From Rhodobacter sp. (lineage in GTDB: Bacteria > Pseudomonadota > Alphaproteobacteria > Rhodobacterales > Rhodobacteraceae), in assembly GCA_020637595.1 (NCBI GenBank), contig JACKKE010000009.1:142735-206734 (forward strand): a stretch of 64,000 nucleotides of DNA, read 5' to 3'. Positions 19,106 to 28,038 of the stretch are shown in pieces. Position 1 is the first letter of the stretch. The number at the start of each line of letters is the position of its first letter. A program made the translations under genes and the position numbers. A model generated the notes under the pieces. That model was not told the DNA's origin. It worked only from the letters and a program-made list of their open reading frames with translations, and made no database searches.

Positions 19106-19896
19106 ACCAGGCCGTGAACCCCGATCTGCAAACCGTGACGACGGTCACCCACTGGACCGACCGGCTGTTTTCCTTTCGCGTCACCCGCCCGCGCAGCCTG
19201 CGCTTCCGGTCGGGCGAGTTCGTGATGATCGGCCTGCCGGGCGAGGGCGGCAAGCCCCTGCTCAGGGCCTATTCCATCGCGTCGCCCGCCTGGGATGACG
19301 AGCTGGAGTTCTACTCGATCAAGGTGCCTGACGGCCCGTTGACATCGCGCCTGCAACACCTTCAGCCGGGCGACCCGATCATTCTGCGTCCGAAACCCGT
19401 GGGCACGCTGGTGCATGACGCGCTGAAACCGGGACACCGCCTGTGGCTGCTGGCCACGGGCACCGGTTTTGCGCCCTTTGCCAGCCTGCTGCGCGAACCC
19501 GAAACCTGGGAGCGCAACGAGCGCGTGGTGATGATGCACACCTGCCGCGAAGGGGCCGAGCTGGACTATGGCCGCGCGCTGGTCGAGGGGTTGCGCGACG
19601 ATCCGCTGATTGGCGATCTGATCGCCGGCAAGCTGCACTATTATCCGACGACCACCCGCCAGCCCTCGCCGCATATGGGCCGGATCACCGACACCCTGAC
19701 CTCAGGGCAGGTGTTTCGCGACCTTGGCCTGCCGGGGCCTTTGACGCCTGAGGTCGACCGGGCGATGGTCTGCGGCTCGCTGGCCTTCAATCAGGATGTC
19801 GCGACCCTGCTGCGGTCCTTTGGCCTCACCGAGGGCTCGAACGCGCAGCCGGGCGATTTCGTTGTCGAAAAGGCCTTTGTCGGCGACGGGATCTGA
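19102..19896 (+). CDS. fpr: Ferredoxin--NADP reductase
   Basis: A 264-residue plant-type flavoprotein that passes electrons between NADPH and ferredoxin, here probably to power the ferredoxin-dependent sulfite reductase. The FAD domain shows RAYSIASP (about residue 55, RxYS motif) and the VPDGPLTSRLQ segment; the NADP domain shows LLATGTGFAPFASLLRE and the C-terminal VEKAFVGDG. Its start overlaps the DUF934 stop (ATGA). It is the last gene of the operon; 27 bases later it faces the 3' end of the minus-strand polysaccharide operon. Confidence 0.92.
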   Translation: MNQAVNPDLQTVTTVTHWTDRLFSFRVTRPRSLRFRSGEFVMIGLPGEGGKPLLRAYSIASPAWDDELEFYSIKVPDGPLTSRLQHLQPGDPIILRPKPVGTLVHDALKPGHRLWLLATGTGFAPFASLLREPETWERNERVVMMHTCREGAELDYGRALVEGLRDDPLIGDLIAGKLHYYPTTTRQPSPHMGRITDTLTSGQVFRDLGLPGPLTPEVDRAMVCGSLAFNQDVATLLRSFGLTEGSNAQPGDFVVEKAFVGDGI

Positions 19897-19923
19897 GGGC
19901 GCGCCCGCAGACCCGCCGCCGGA

Positions 19924-22551
19924 TCATTTCGCGGGGGTCTTGCGCGGCGCGCGTTTGGTCGCGGGTTTCCTGGCCGGTTTTGCCGCGGGTTTCGACACCC
20001 CCAGAACCGCGTCCAGATCGGCGCGCGGAAAGACCTCGAGCTTGGAAAAGCGGCTGGCGTTCCAGACCTTGACGCCGATCGAGTCACAATAGTCGCGCGC
20101 GTGGGTATACGAGGCCTCGAGCCGGTCCAGAACCGGCATGTGCCAACGTTCGCCGGGCTTGCGATAGTCGGGGTGGAAGTGATTGACCTCACCCTCGGAC
20201 ACCAGCGCGCCATCCTGCTTTGTCGACGGCTCGACATAACTGTGATCGAGTCCCAGCAGATAGATTTCCCGGAACCCCATGTGCACGGCCATTTGCAGCA
20301 TCGAATAGGTGATGGTCGATCCCCAGCAGATGCCCTTGGTCAGGTCGCGCGAGAATTCGCGGTATTGGACACGGTTGTCGGCCGGCGGCAGCCAGCGTGC
20401 GTAGTGGTGGTTGGCGCGGCGCGGCAGGAACCGCAGCATGTGGTCGGGGAAGATCTTGGTCATCCCCGAAAGCGCCATGATCTCGGCCTGGCAGTTCTGC
20501 GCCACCAGCAGATCCTCGACCGAGTAATAGGTCGGCCGCCACTGCGTCTCGTTGAAACACAGATAGATCTTGTTGGCGGCAAAGGTCACCTCGTTCTTCA
20601 GCAGTTCGAGGTCTTCGACCTTCAGGCTGGGCCCGTTGCCGAGGACAAAGCACCGCTGCCCCGCATGGCGATTGCGGATCGCGTTGAGGAACACCAGGTC
20701 CTCGTCCGATACCGAGACCGCCGAGGCTCGGCGGCGCGCGGTTTCAACCTGCTGTGCCTGCTGAAGGCGCCCGACCTCGTGGCGCATCGCCGCTTCGGCG
20801 GCGCTTTCCGCCGGCGCCAGACGCAGAGGCGCGCCGAAATGGCCGTATTCGGCCCAGAACGACGGCGAGGTCAGGTGGCGTTTGCGCGCGCGATAGGTCT
20901 CGGCCAGCGCGGGCATGCTGGCACGCAGCCGGCGCGCGAGCCGCCGCAGGCGCATCATCTGAGCCGCAGCCTTGCGCGAATCCCGGGTCACGGTATAGCC
21001 GACGCCCTTGTTGCCGTTCCAGAAGGTGACCGTCTTGCCGCGTCGGCAGTCGGTTTCCGCGTGCCTTTGCGTGGTGTCGATCACCAGGGACTCGGATAGC
21101 GGCAGGAAGTGGTTGTTCACCGTCACCTTGTTCAGCCACTGCGTGCGCGGCGAGGTCGGTGCATAGAGGCCGTTGACCAGTTCCGAGCCGGCGGGGATTT
21201 CCGGGATCGGCACGTTCTTTTCCACCTTCACGACCCGGAAGATGCCGGCCAGGATCTCTTTTTCGTTGCGCAACAGGCTGTCGGGGCCGGCCAGGAAATG
21301 CTCCATCCCGTCGAGCAGCAGCTGGGCGTGTTCGTAACGCCGGGTGGCGACGAACCCGCGGACCAGGTGGGTCCATTCGGTTGCGAGTTTCTCAGCCTCC
21401 AGCCGGTCGAACTGCGCCAGCAGAAGCCAGCGGTTGCGGAACCGGAAATACTGCATCGCCGCTGAATACTTCTCTTCGAAGTCGTCGTGCAGCACCCAGA
21501 AGGAATAGGGGATCACCAGTTCGACCCCGGCTTCCTTCAGCCGCAGGCCGTATTCGACATCGTCCATCTTGATGAAGAACGGATAGGGCAGGCCGATCCG
21601 ATGCACATCGCTGAGCGCGATGCAGTCCCACCACCAGCCGGTGGTGTCGGGTTTGCGATCCATGCGGACGAAATCCTCGATCGCCGTGGTCTGGAGGCCG
21701 GCGCCAATCGCGGTGTCGCTGGGATGGATGGTGCCGCGGAACCTGTGCCCGAAACAGGCGCTGAGGGCCGGGCCGGATTCCGGCGACGAGGTGGGATACA
21801 TCGGTGCGCCGATGTGGAACCCCGGTTTCAGATAGCGCACGAAAGCGGTGTTGCGGGCGAACATCTCGGGGTGCAGGTGGATATCGTCGTCCAGCAGGCA
21901 GACATGGCTGAACCCTTCTCCGGGCAGCGCGCCATAGGCGCTCTCGTAGATCCCGCGTCCGAAACCGCCCGCACCGCCGGTGTTGTGGTTGGTGTAAACG
22001 GTCACCGCTTCGTCGGGTTGGACACCGCAGGTCGGCGTTGTCGCATCGGCGCTGCCGTTGTCGACGACAGTCAGATGCACCGAGCGGGCGTGATCGCGCC
22101 AGCGCCGCCGATACTCGCGAAAGACATCGGCATTGTGCTGAACGTATTGGGCGCGGTTGTAGGTGCAGAAAATATAGTTGATGCGGGCATGGGGCTGCGA
22201 CGGCTCGTCGTCGGTGACGAAAACGACATCGAAATTCGCACCGGGCGAGTGTTCCAGCACCACCGGCAGCAGCGCGCCGGACATCTGGGCAGGACGGAAC
22301 AGCCCGGTTGCCGCTGTTCCCGGCGTGTCGAGGGCCAGCTGGGCAAGTTCGGTGCGCGGCCCATCGGCCGGGATGTGCATCAGCGCCACGCGGGCCGTGC
22401 CCGCGCGGAGGATCAGCCGGACGGCAAAGGTTTCCAGCGTGCTGGCCCGGCTCCAGGCATCGAGGTCGAAGGCGTTGACGATTGTCGACCCAAAGGCGTG
22501 GACATATCGCTGCAGGAGGTGAATCCCGTGGTGTGTGACATCGGTGATCAT
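19924..22551 (-). CDS. Bifunctional GlfT2-like galactofuranosyltransferase fused to an MptE/DUF115 domain
   Basis: An 875-residue two-enzyme protein. Residues ~1-115 form a beta-rich N-terminal domain, and ~120-480 a GT-A family 2 transferase resembling mycobacterial GlfT2: CTYNR (~130), DNGSAD, NTGGAGGFGRG (~192), the metal triad DDD (221-223), GWWWD (~306), MDDVEYG (329-335) and a base-like His355. A helical link leads to an MptE-like domain (~625-845): GNGPSL (639-644), ANKIYLCFNETQWRPTYYS, LLGLDHSY, NHFHPDYRKPGE and NASRFSKLEVF. The C-terminus is a Lys/Ala/Pro tail. Part one should use UDP-galactofuranose, which the glf product supplies. Part two resembles motility-associated Maf proteins that use CMP-activated sugars. 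Last gene of the ten-gene operon. Confidence 0.8.
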   Translation of the reverse strand: MITDVTHHGIHLLQRYVHAFGSTIVNAFDLDAWSRASTLETFAVRLILRAGTARVALMHIPADGPRTELAQLALDTPGTAATGLFRPAQMSGALLPVVLEHSPGANFDVVFVTDDEPSQPHARINYIFCTYNRAQYVQHNADVFREYRRRWRDHARSVHLTVVDNGSADATTPTCGVQPDEAVTVYTNHNTGGAGGFGRGIYESAYGALPGEGFSHVCLLDDDIHLHPEMFARNTAFVRYLKPGFHIGAPMYPTSSPESGPALSACFGHRFRGTIHPSDTAIGAGLQTTAIEDFVRMDRKPDTTGWWWDCIALSDVHRIGLPYPFFIKMDDVEYGLRLKEAGVELVIPYSFWVLHDDFEEKYSAAMQYFRFRNRWLLLAQFDRLEAEKLATEWTHLVRGFVATRRYEHAQLLLDGMEHFLAGPDSLLRNEKEILAGIFRVVKVEKNVPIPEIPAGSELVNGLYAPTSPRTQWLNKVTVNNHFLPLSESLVIDTTQRHAETDCRRGKTVTFWNGNKGVGYTVTRDSRKAAAQMMRLRRLARRLRASMPALAETYRARKRHLTSPSFWAEYGHFGAPLRLAPAESAAEAAMRHEVGRLQQAQQVETARRRASAVSVSDEDLVFLNAIRNRHAGQRCFVLGNGPSLKVEDLELLKNEVTFAANKIYLCFNETQWRPTYYSVEDLLVAQNCQAEIMALSGMTKIFPDHMLRFLPRRANHHYARWLPPADNRVQYREFSRDLTKGICWGSTITYSMLQMAVHMGFREIYLLGLDHSYVEPSTKQDGALVSEGEVNHFHPDYRKPGERWHMPVLDRLEASYTHARDYCDSIGVKVWNASRFSKLEVFPRADLDAVLGVSKPAAKPARKPATKRAPRKTPAK

Positions 22552-22594
22552 TCTGCCAAGTCCTTCTCTGCGCCGCTGACGGTGCCTTGTGGGA

Positions 22595-23341
22595 TTAGGT
22601 GAGGTCCAGCGTCAAGGAGAGTCCGGCGGCCTCGGCGGTGATCTGGGTGCCTGGCTGGACCCGCGTCGCCGGCACGAGGCCGCCGGTGGCGATCCAGTGC
22701 CCGCTGCGCAGCGGGGCGCCGCGGCGCAGCGCCTGGCCGAGGAACAGCAGGGCCGAGCCCAGCGGGCCGCCGAACACGTTGCCGCTGTGCCCCTCGCGCC
22801 AGTCCTCGTCGTTCAGCCGGTAACGGGCCGAAAAGGCACTGGTCAGCCGCGCCCCGTCAAAGGGCTCCGCCGGGCCGACCCACAGCCCGCCGGCGCCTGC
22901 GCGGTCGATGACCTGTCCGGCAAGGCGCGGCTTGGCGTCGTCGGGCAGAACCGTCGCGGGGATCTCGATCCCCAGTGCCATGCGGGTGAACACCGGCGTG
23001 TCGGCGCGGGGCGGCCAGGCCCCGAGCTCGAGCATGATCTCGGGCTCGGCCAGGGGCGCAACAAGGCCGTCGAGCGGGAACGACGCCCCTTCGGTGACCG
23101 TTTCGCGCGCCAGAAGCGCGCCGAAGAACAGCTCGGCATTGGCGAAGACCGCCTGCGACCAGGGATTGGCGCCGCCGATCTTCCAGCCGGCGATGTCGTC
23201 CGCCGGGGTTGCGGCAAAGGCGGCTGCATAGGCCGCATCGACGGTGTCGGGCAGGTCGCTGGCGGCAAACTGCGCCGGACTGCCGTCGGCGCGGGCCTGT
23301 GCCAGAAGGGCGGTGAGCCGGGTGGCCTGCGGGTCGGACAT
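22595..23341 (-). CDS. 2-keto-4-pentenoate hydratase/fumarylacetoacetate hydrolase-type protein
   Basis: A 248-residue protein of the hydratase/decarboxylase (MhpD-like) family, which act on 2-keto-enoic acids with a divalent metal. Blocks seen are GWKIGGANPWSQAVF, FFGALLARETV, PLAEPEIMLELG (the Glu-x-Glu metal region), FTRMALGIEIPAT and LGSALLFLGQALRRGAPLRSGHWIATGGLVP near the C-terminus. The frame is open far upstream, but ATG 23341 (MSDPQATRL) is the start consistent with family length and lies after the lactonase gene. It is embedded between lactonase and glycosyltransferase genes in a polysaccharide operon, which is unusual for a catabolic-type enzyme. Confidence 0.8.
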   Translation of the reverse strand: MSDPQATRLTALLAQARADGSPAQFAASDLPDTVDAAYAAAFAATPADDIAGWKIGGANPWSQAVFANAELFFGALLARETVTEGASFPLDGLVAPLAEPEIMLELGAWPPRADTPVFTRMALGIEIPATVLPDDAKPRLAGQVIDRAGAGGLWVGPAEPFDGARLTSAFSARYRLNDEDWREGHSGNVFGGPLGSALLFLGQALRRGAPLRSGHWIATGGLVPATRVQPGTQITAEAAGLSLTLDLT

Positions 23342-23388
23342 GATCGGTCGTTCCTTGCTGTGGGCGCCGCCGAAGGCGCGCGTTTGGA

Positions 23389-24267
23389 TCAGAGCGTGAC
23401 GGCCGGTTCCGGGCGGCCGCGCCCGGCGCCGTCGATGACAAAGGTCTGCCCGGCCAAGGGCTCCTGCGCCAGATGCTCGGGCGACAGGTTCTGCTGCGCG
23501 GTGGTGACGAAAAGCCGGTCGAGCGCCTCGCCGCCAAAGGCCGGACAGGAGGTGTGGCTGGCGGGCAGCGCGATGGTCGACAGCAGCGCGCCGTCGGGGC
23601 TGTAGCGCGCGACGCGGGCCGATCCCCATTGTGCGCTCCACAGGCAGCCTTCGGCGTCGATCACCGCGCCGTCGGGCCGGCGTTCGCCGTCGGCCGTGCC
23701 GGGGCGCAGATCCAGAAAGACCTCGGGGTCGCCCACGGGCCAGCCGTCGACCGGCGACAGCGCCTGACGCCAGACCGTGCGGCGGCGGGTGTCCGAAAAG
23801 AACGCGGTGCGTCCGTCCGCGGCAAAGCACAGGCTGTTGGGGGTGGTGAACCCCTCGCCCAATTTGCGCAACGTGCCGCGATAATAGCGATAGAGCGCGC
23901 CGGCACCCGGTTCGCCGCCTTTGCCCATCGTGCCGATCCAGAACCCGCCATGCGGGTCGGCGCGCCCGTCGTTACTGCGTGTGCCGGGCTGGTCGGCCTC
24001 GATGGCGCAGACCAGGGTTCGCGTGGCGGTGTCCAGATCGAAGGCGAAGAGGCCGGTTTCGCCGGCGATCAGCAGGCGCTTTGCGTCGATCCAGCCGGCG
24101 GCGCTGACCATGCGGTCGAACTGGTGCTGGCGCATCTCGGCCCCGTCGCGCCACAAGAGCCGCCCGGCCGTGATGTCGAACCAGTAGAGGGTGTTGCGCT
24201 CCGGGTGCCACAGCGGACCTTCGCCCAGATGGCAGGGGCGGGTGTCATGGACGGTGACGGCGGTCAT
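23389..24267 (-). CDS. SMP-30/gluconolactonase-family lactonase
   Basis: A 292-residue six-bladed propeller. LGEGPLWHPERNTLYWFDI contains the metal-binding Glu; SNDGRADPHGGFWIGTMG carries the Asn/Asp metal region; TTPNSLCFAADGRTAFFSDT and RPDGAVIDAEGCLW complete the family pattern. It likely hydrolyses a sugar lactone. The start overlaps the upstream gene stop by 4 bases, so it belongs to the operon. It is not closely similar in wording to the lactonase at 8809-9724, so it is not a recent duplicate. Why a polysaccharide operon carries a lactonase is unclear; it may process an aldonic-acid intermediate. Confidence 0.85.
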   Translation of the reverse strand: MTAVTVHDTRPCHLGEGPLWHPERNTLYWFDITAGRLLWRDGAEMRQHQFDRMVSAAGWIDAKRLLIAGETGLFAFDLDTATRTLVCAIEADQPGTRSNDGRADPHGGFWIGTMGKGGEPGAGALYRYYRGTLRKLGEGFTTPNSLCFAADGRTAFFSDTRRRTVWRQALSPVDGWPVGDPEVFLDLRPGTADGERRPDGAVIDAEGCLWSAQWGSARVARYSPDGALLSTIALPASHTSCPAFGGEALDRLFVTTAQQNLSPEHLAQEPLAGQTFVIDGAGRGRPEPAVTL

Positions 24268-26423
24268 GCCGGACTCTCCTGGTGGGGAAACAGCGTCTCG
24301 AAATCCGCGCGCTCGAACACGTCGAGCCGGGATTCGCGGCTGGCATTGATGATCGGCACGTTGCGTGCCTCGCAGACCGCCCGGGCCCTGGCAAAGGAGA
24401 CCTCGAGCACCTCGATGTTCGGCTGGTGCCAGACCTCGCCCGGCCGGCGATAGTCCGGGTGGAAGTGGTTGCGCTCGCCCGCCGCGACATAGGCATTGCC
24501 GACCTTGGTGTCCGGCAGGTCATAGCTGTGGTCGAGGCCGATCAGCACGATGTCCGAGCACCCCATGTAGAGCGCCAGCTGGATCTGGCTGTAAACCACC
24601 GTCGACCCCCATCCGATCCCCTGCGTCAGTTCCTGACCAAAAGCGGGAAACGCGGGGTCCGAGAGGGGATCGGAGAAGGATTTAGGCGGCAGCAGCGGCA
24701 CAAAGATCGTATCAGACGCGTGATAGCGGAAATCGCGCATGTTCGAGGGAAAGATCTTGGTCGAGCCGCCGAGGCGTTCGATCTGCTCCCGGCTGTTCTC
24801 CAGCACCAGATGGTCCTCGACCGAGTAATAGGTCGGGCGCCAGCCGGTCTGGTCATAGGCCAGAAAGATCTTGTTCGAGGCAAAGGTGATGTCGGATTTC
24901 AGGCGGTCGAGATCGCTGATCCGCAGGCTGGGGCCATTGCCGACGATCACCGCCCGGCGCCCGGTATGTCGCCCGCGCAGCGATGCCACGGCAAGGATGT
25001 TTGCCCGGTCGAGGTCGGCGCGCGTGCGGGCCGGATCCCCGATCCCGGCCGCATCGAGCCGCGCCTGCAGCTGTCGTGTCTGGGTCTGGATGGCGGCCTG
25101 CAGGGCATCATCCTGATCGCAGAGCTGGGTGTGCAGGGCCGCCATCTGCCGGTCAAGGGCGCGGATCTCGGCACCGGGCAGGCCGGGTGTGCCGGCCAGC
25201 AGGCGGTTCCAGGACGAGACACCGGCATAGTCATCATCGAGGGTGGCGGCCTTGGCGGCAACCTGGTCGGGCGAGTTGGGTGCGGGGCGGAGCGGGCGCC
25301 GGCCCAGCAGGCCGCGGCCCTGCGGCTGCGGCGGGGCCTCGTCGGTCAGCGCCGCGTGCACGCCCGTGTGCAGCAGCTCGGCCATCGCTCCGGCCGCGCG
25401 GTCCGACAGCGAGGCACTGTCCACGGCGCCTTCGCGCAGGGCCAGCAACAGGCCCGCGCGCAGATCCGGTCCGTCGAGAACGGTCGGGGGCAGGGCGGGG
25501 GCCACGACATGCAGCCCGGCGGGGATGACCGGTTCACCCATCGCCCGGCGCAACCGCAGCGGATAGTCCAGTGCACCGAGGGCGGGCGTCCCCGGCCAGG
25601 GCAGACCCAGCCGATAGATCGCGCGCCGCGGAAAGACGATCAGGGATGCCGCCAGCGCGGCGGGGCCGGCGGTGACCGCGGTGCTCAGCGCGGTAAGGTC
25701 GACGGTGCGGCCCCGCGCCAGCTCCTCGCCATTCGCGCCGTGCAGAACGGCCCCGATATGGTGCCCGGGCTGCGCAAAGCGCAGCATGTCGCGCAGCCGG
25801 GCAAAGGTCTCGGCCGGGATCTGCACGCCGGGTTCGACCAGCGCGACATGCGAAGCATGCCAGGACAGGGCCTCGCCATAGGCCAGCGCGTGCAGCGCCT
25901 GCCCCCAGGCCCCGGCGGGGGCGCGGCGCAGGATGGTGACCGAGGGACCGGGGGGCGGCAGCGTCTCGTCACTGTCGAGGATCACCAGCAGCCGCCCGGC
26001 ATCCGGCACGGCGGCAAAAGCCATCAGCGTCGGCTGCAGGGCGTCGAGCGTCGGTGCCGTCACCACATAGGCCACGCGCGGCGCCGCCTGAACCGGCAGG
26101 TCGTCGGTAAAGACGTTCAGGTCATACTCGGCATCGTCCGAGGCCGCGACGACCTCGGGCATCAGCCGCGCGCCCATCTCGGCCAGGGCCAGCGGCGGGC
26201 TGTAGGCCGATCCGGGGATCGTGCGCACCAGATGGGCGGCGTCCGGCAATTCGCCGCCGTCCGCACCGATATGCCGCAGGCGCACTTCGGCGCTGCCCTG
26301 CCGCAGGGCCAGTTCGATACCGAAATACCGCAACCCGGTCGCCGCGCGCCAGGCAGCAAGGTCGAAATGGTGTTCCGACCCTGCCCTGAACCCGCAGGTG
26401 ACGCGCTGCAGCAGATTCCTCAT
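24264..26423 (-). CDS. Degenerate GT2-like domain fused to an MptE/DUF115 domain
   Basis: A 719-residue paralogue of the 19924-22551 product with the same two-part plan. In the N-terminal half (to about 360) the fold is recognisable (VAYVVTAPTLDALQPTL, GHHIGAVL, YRLGLPWP), but the metal triad DDD is replaced by EPG (197-199, in VALVEPGVQI), the NTGGAGGFGRG loop is absent and the later DD pair reads LDY. Transfer of galactofuranose by this half is unlikely. The C-terminal MptE-like half is well kept: IVGNGPSL (493-500), ASNKIFLAYDQTGWRPTYYS, GWGSTVVYSQ, LIGLDHSY, NHFHPDYRRPGE, INASRESRLDVF. Between the two lies a helical, Gln-rich, coiled-coil-like stretch (~415-475). It may act as an MptE-only transferase with a structural N-terminal half. 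Confidence 0.75.
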   Translation of the reverse strand: MRNLLQRVTCGFRAGSEHHFDLAAWRAATGLRYFGIELALRQGSAEVRLRHIGADGGELPDAAHLVRTIPGSAYSPPLALAEMGARLMPEVVAASDDAEYDLNVFTDDLPVQAAPRVAYVVTAPTLDALQPTLMAFAAVPDAGRLLVILDSDETLPPPGPSVTILRRAPAGAWGQALHALAYGEALSWHASHVALVEPGVQIPAETFARLRDMLRFAQPGHHIGAVLHGANGEELARGRTVDLTALSTAVTAGPAALAASLIVFPRRAIYRLGLPWPGTPALGALDYPLRLRRAMGEPVIPAGLHVVAPALPPTVLDGPDLRAGLLLALREGAVDSASLSDRAAGAMAELLHTGVHAALTDEAPPQPQGRGLLGRRPLRPAPNSPDQVAAKAATLDDDYAGVSSWNRLLAGTPGLPGAEIRALDRQMAALHTQLCDQDDALQAAIQTQTRQLQARLDAAGIGDPARTRADLDRANILAVASLRGRHTGRRAVIVGNGPSLRISDLDRLKSDITFASNKIFLAYDQTGWRPTYYSVEDHLVLENSREQIERLGGSTKIFPSNMRDFRYHASDTIFVPLLPPKSFSDPLSDPAFPAFGQELTQGIGWGSTVVYSQIQLALYMGCSDIVLIGLDHSYDLPDTKVGNAYVAAGERNHFHPDYRRPGEVWHQPNIEVLEVSFARARAVCEARNVPIINASRESRLDVFERADFETLFPHQESPA

Positions 26424-26436
26424 GCTGGCTGCCCGA

Positions 26437-27357
26437 TCACAGTCCGAGATGGGTGAACAGGTTGTTCAGCGTGTTGGCGTGCACCGCCTCGATGGCCTGG
26501 ATCGTGCTGTTCGCGTTGTGGCTCGACACCACGACGTTGTCGAAGGCCAGCAACGGATGATCACCCGGCACCGGTTCGGATTCGAACACGTCGAGGGCCG
26601 CCGCGCTGACCTTGCCCGTGCGCAGCGCCGCTGCCAGTGCCATCTCGTCGATCAGGCCGCCGCGGGCGACGTTGACGATCATCACCGCGTCGCGCATGCC
26701 GTCGAGGGCCTTGGCGTCGATCAGGTGATAGTTCTCGGGCGTCAGGTTGCAGCACAGGCAGACCACGTCGGCGCGCGCCTTGAGCGTCTCGAAATCCACC
26801 ATCTCGGCGCCATCGGGGCTTTGGGTCATGTAGGGATCGAGGGCGATCACCGTCATGCCCAGGCCGCGCGCGCGCTGTCCGACGCCCTGACCGATCGCGC
26901 CATACCCGATCACCGCCATCGTCTTGCCGGTCAGTCCGATATAGCGCCCCTTCGGCCAGCCCCCGGCCCGCACCGCGCGGTCGGTCGCGGCGATGCGGCG
27001 GCTGGCGCCCAGCAGCAGGCCGATGGCGTATTCGCTGACCGCGTCGCGAAACGCCCCGGGCGAGTTGCAGACCGGCACACCCAGATCGCGCGCGCCAGCC
27101 AGGTCGATGGAGTCGAGACCGGTGCCCCATTTCGAGATCACCTTGAGGCGCGGCAGGAAGGCCTCGATCACCGCGCGGGTGATCCGGTCGTCGCCGGCCA
27201 GCCAGCCGTCGACCTGGCCGGCAAAGCCCAGGCACTGCTCCTCGCCCATGAACTGCTTGACCTCGGGCCAGACCGGCTCGATGCCCTTGTCGCGCAGGAT
27301 CGCATCGAAACGATCGCGCTCGTTGAGCATCATGATGTTCGAGACAAGAACCTTCAT
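26437..27357 (-). CDS. D-2-hydroxyacid dehydrogenase, phosphoglycerate dehydrogenase type
   Basis: A 306-residue NAD-dependent dehydrogenase. The nucleotide site reads VIGYGAIGQGVGQRARGLG (about residue 150). The catalytic Arg lies in NVARGGLIDE, the Glu in DVFESEPVP and the His in SSHNANST, so all three key residues are present. There is no C-terminal ACT regulatory domain, unlike typical biosynthetic SerA. The 4-base overlap with the cytidylyltransferase gene indicates a shared job: oxidising or reducing a hydroxy/keto acid that becomes part of the glycan, or making a 2-keto precursor. The substrate is unknown. Confidence 0.85.
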   Translation of the reverse strand: MKVLVSNIMMLNERDRFDAILRDKGIEPVWPEVKQFMGEEQCLGFAGQVDGWLAGDDRITRAVIEAFLPRLKVISKWGTGLDSIDLAGARDLGVPVCNSPGAFRDAVSEYAIGLLLGASRRIAATDRAVRAGGWPKGRYIGLTGKTMAVIGYGAIGQGVGQRARGLGMTVIALDPYMTQSPDGAEMVDFETLKARADVVCLCCNLTPENYHLIDAKALDGMRDAVMIVNVARGGLIDEMALAAALRTGKVSAAALDVFESEPVPGDHPLLAFDNVVVSSHNANSTIQAIEAVHANTLNNLFTHLGL

Positions 27358-28037
27358 GCCTGTGCCCCGTCGGCCTTGGACAGCACGCCCATCAGGGCTT
27401 CGGCGATATCGAGGTCGAGCTGTGTCTTGATGACGTGGCCCGAGATCGGGTTGACCGGATAAAAGCCGATCGAGCCGTTGTAGGTGCCGATGCGGCCGGC
27501 CTCGACGGCCTCGACATAGGACTTGGCGCGGAACCCGGTGATCGACCAGGTGATCCGCTGCGTCGGGATCAGTTCCTGCGAGTTGGTCTTTTCGCTGAAG
27601 CTGAAGTTGACCGGCTGGTTTTTGTAGGCGACCTCGATCTTGTCCTCGATGCAGGCCAGCATCACGTCGTGCTCGGAGTCCAGGAAGGTGCGGGTGAAGT
27701 CCCCGACCTCTTCGGCGGTGAGCAGCGGCGCAATCGAATGCACCTGCAGCAGCGCGTCGCAGTCGACCTTCTTGAGGAAGTCATAGACGAACTGTTCCGA
27801 GGTGGCGATGGAATTGCCCAGCTCGGTCGGGCGCTGGTAGAACTTGACGCCGTATTCCTCGGCAAAGGGCGCAAAGCCCGCGTCCTCGGAATTGATATAG
27901 ATCTCGTCAAAGCAGCCGGCCTTGAGGCATTTCTCGATCGCGTGCGTGATCAGCGGCCGGCCGGCCAGAGGGGCGAGGTTCTTTTTCTTCAGGCGCTGGC
28001 TGCCCATGCGGGCGGGGATCATCGCGACGGTTTTCAT
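27354..28037 (-). CDS. NeuA-like CMP-sugar cytidylyltransferase
   Basis: A 227-residue nucleotidyltransferase that should activate an acidic sugar with CTP to give a CMP-sugar. The signature IPARMGSQRLKKKNLAPL (residues ~7-24) is the family CTP-binding motif; QVHSIAPLLT and the Asp-containing C-terminal KTQLDLDIAEAL follow. Homologues act on neuraminic, legionaminic or pseudaminic acid, Kdo or related acids. No neuB or neuC synthase gene lies in the window, so the acceptor acid is either made elsewhere or is not a nonulosonic acid. It is coupled to the neighbouring dehydrogenase (4-base overlap) and one base from the phosphatase gene. Confidence 0.85.
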   Translation of the reverse strand: MKTVAMIPARMGSQRLKKKNLAPLAGRPLITHAIEKCLKAGCFDEIYINSEDAGFAPFAEEYGVKFYQRPTELGNSIATSEQFVYDFLKKVDCDALLQVHSIAPLLTAEEVGDFTRTFLDSEHDVMLACIEDKIEVAYKNQPVNFSFSEKTNSQELIPTQRITWSITGFRAKSYVEAVEAGRIGTYNGSIGFYPVNPISGHVIKTQLDLDIAEALMGVLSKADGAQA

Positions 28038-28038
28038 G

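Noticed and set aside
27354..28037. Reading the locus as a sialic-acid system
   Set aside because: Only a cytidylyltransferase of the NeuA type is present; no NeuB/NeuC or sialic-acid synthase was found in the window, so the activated sugar is left open.
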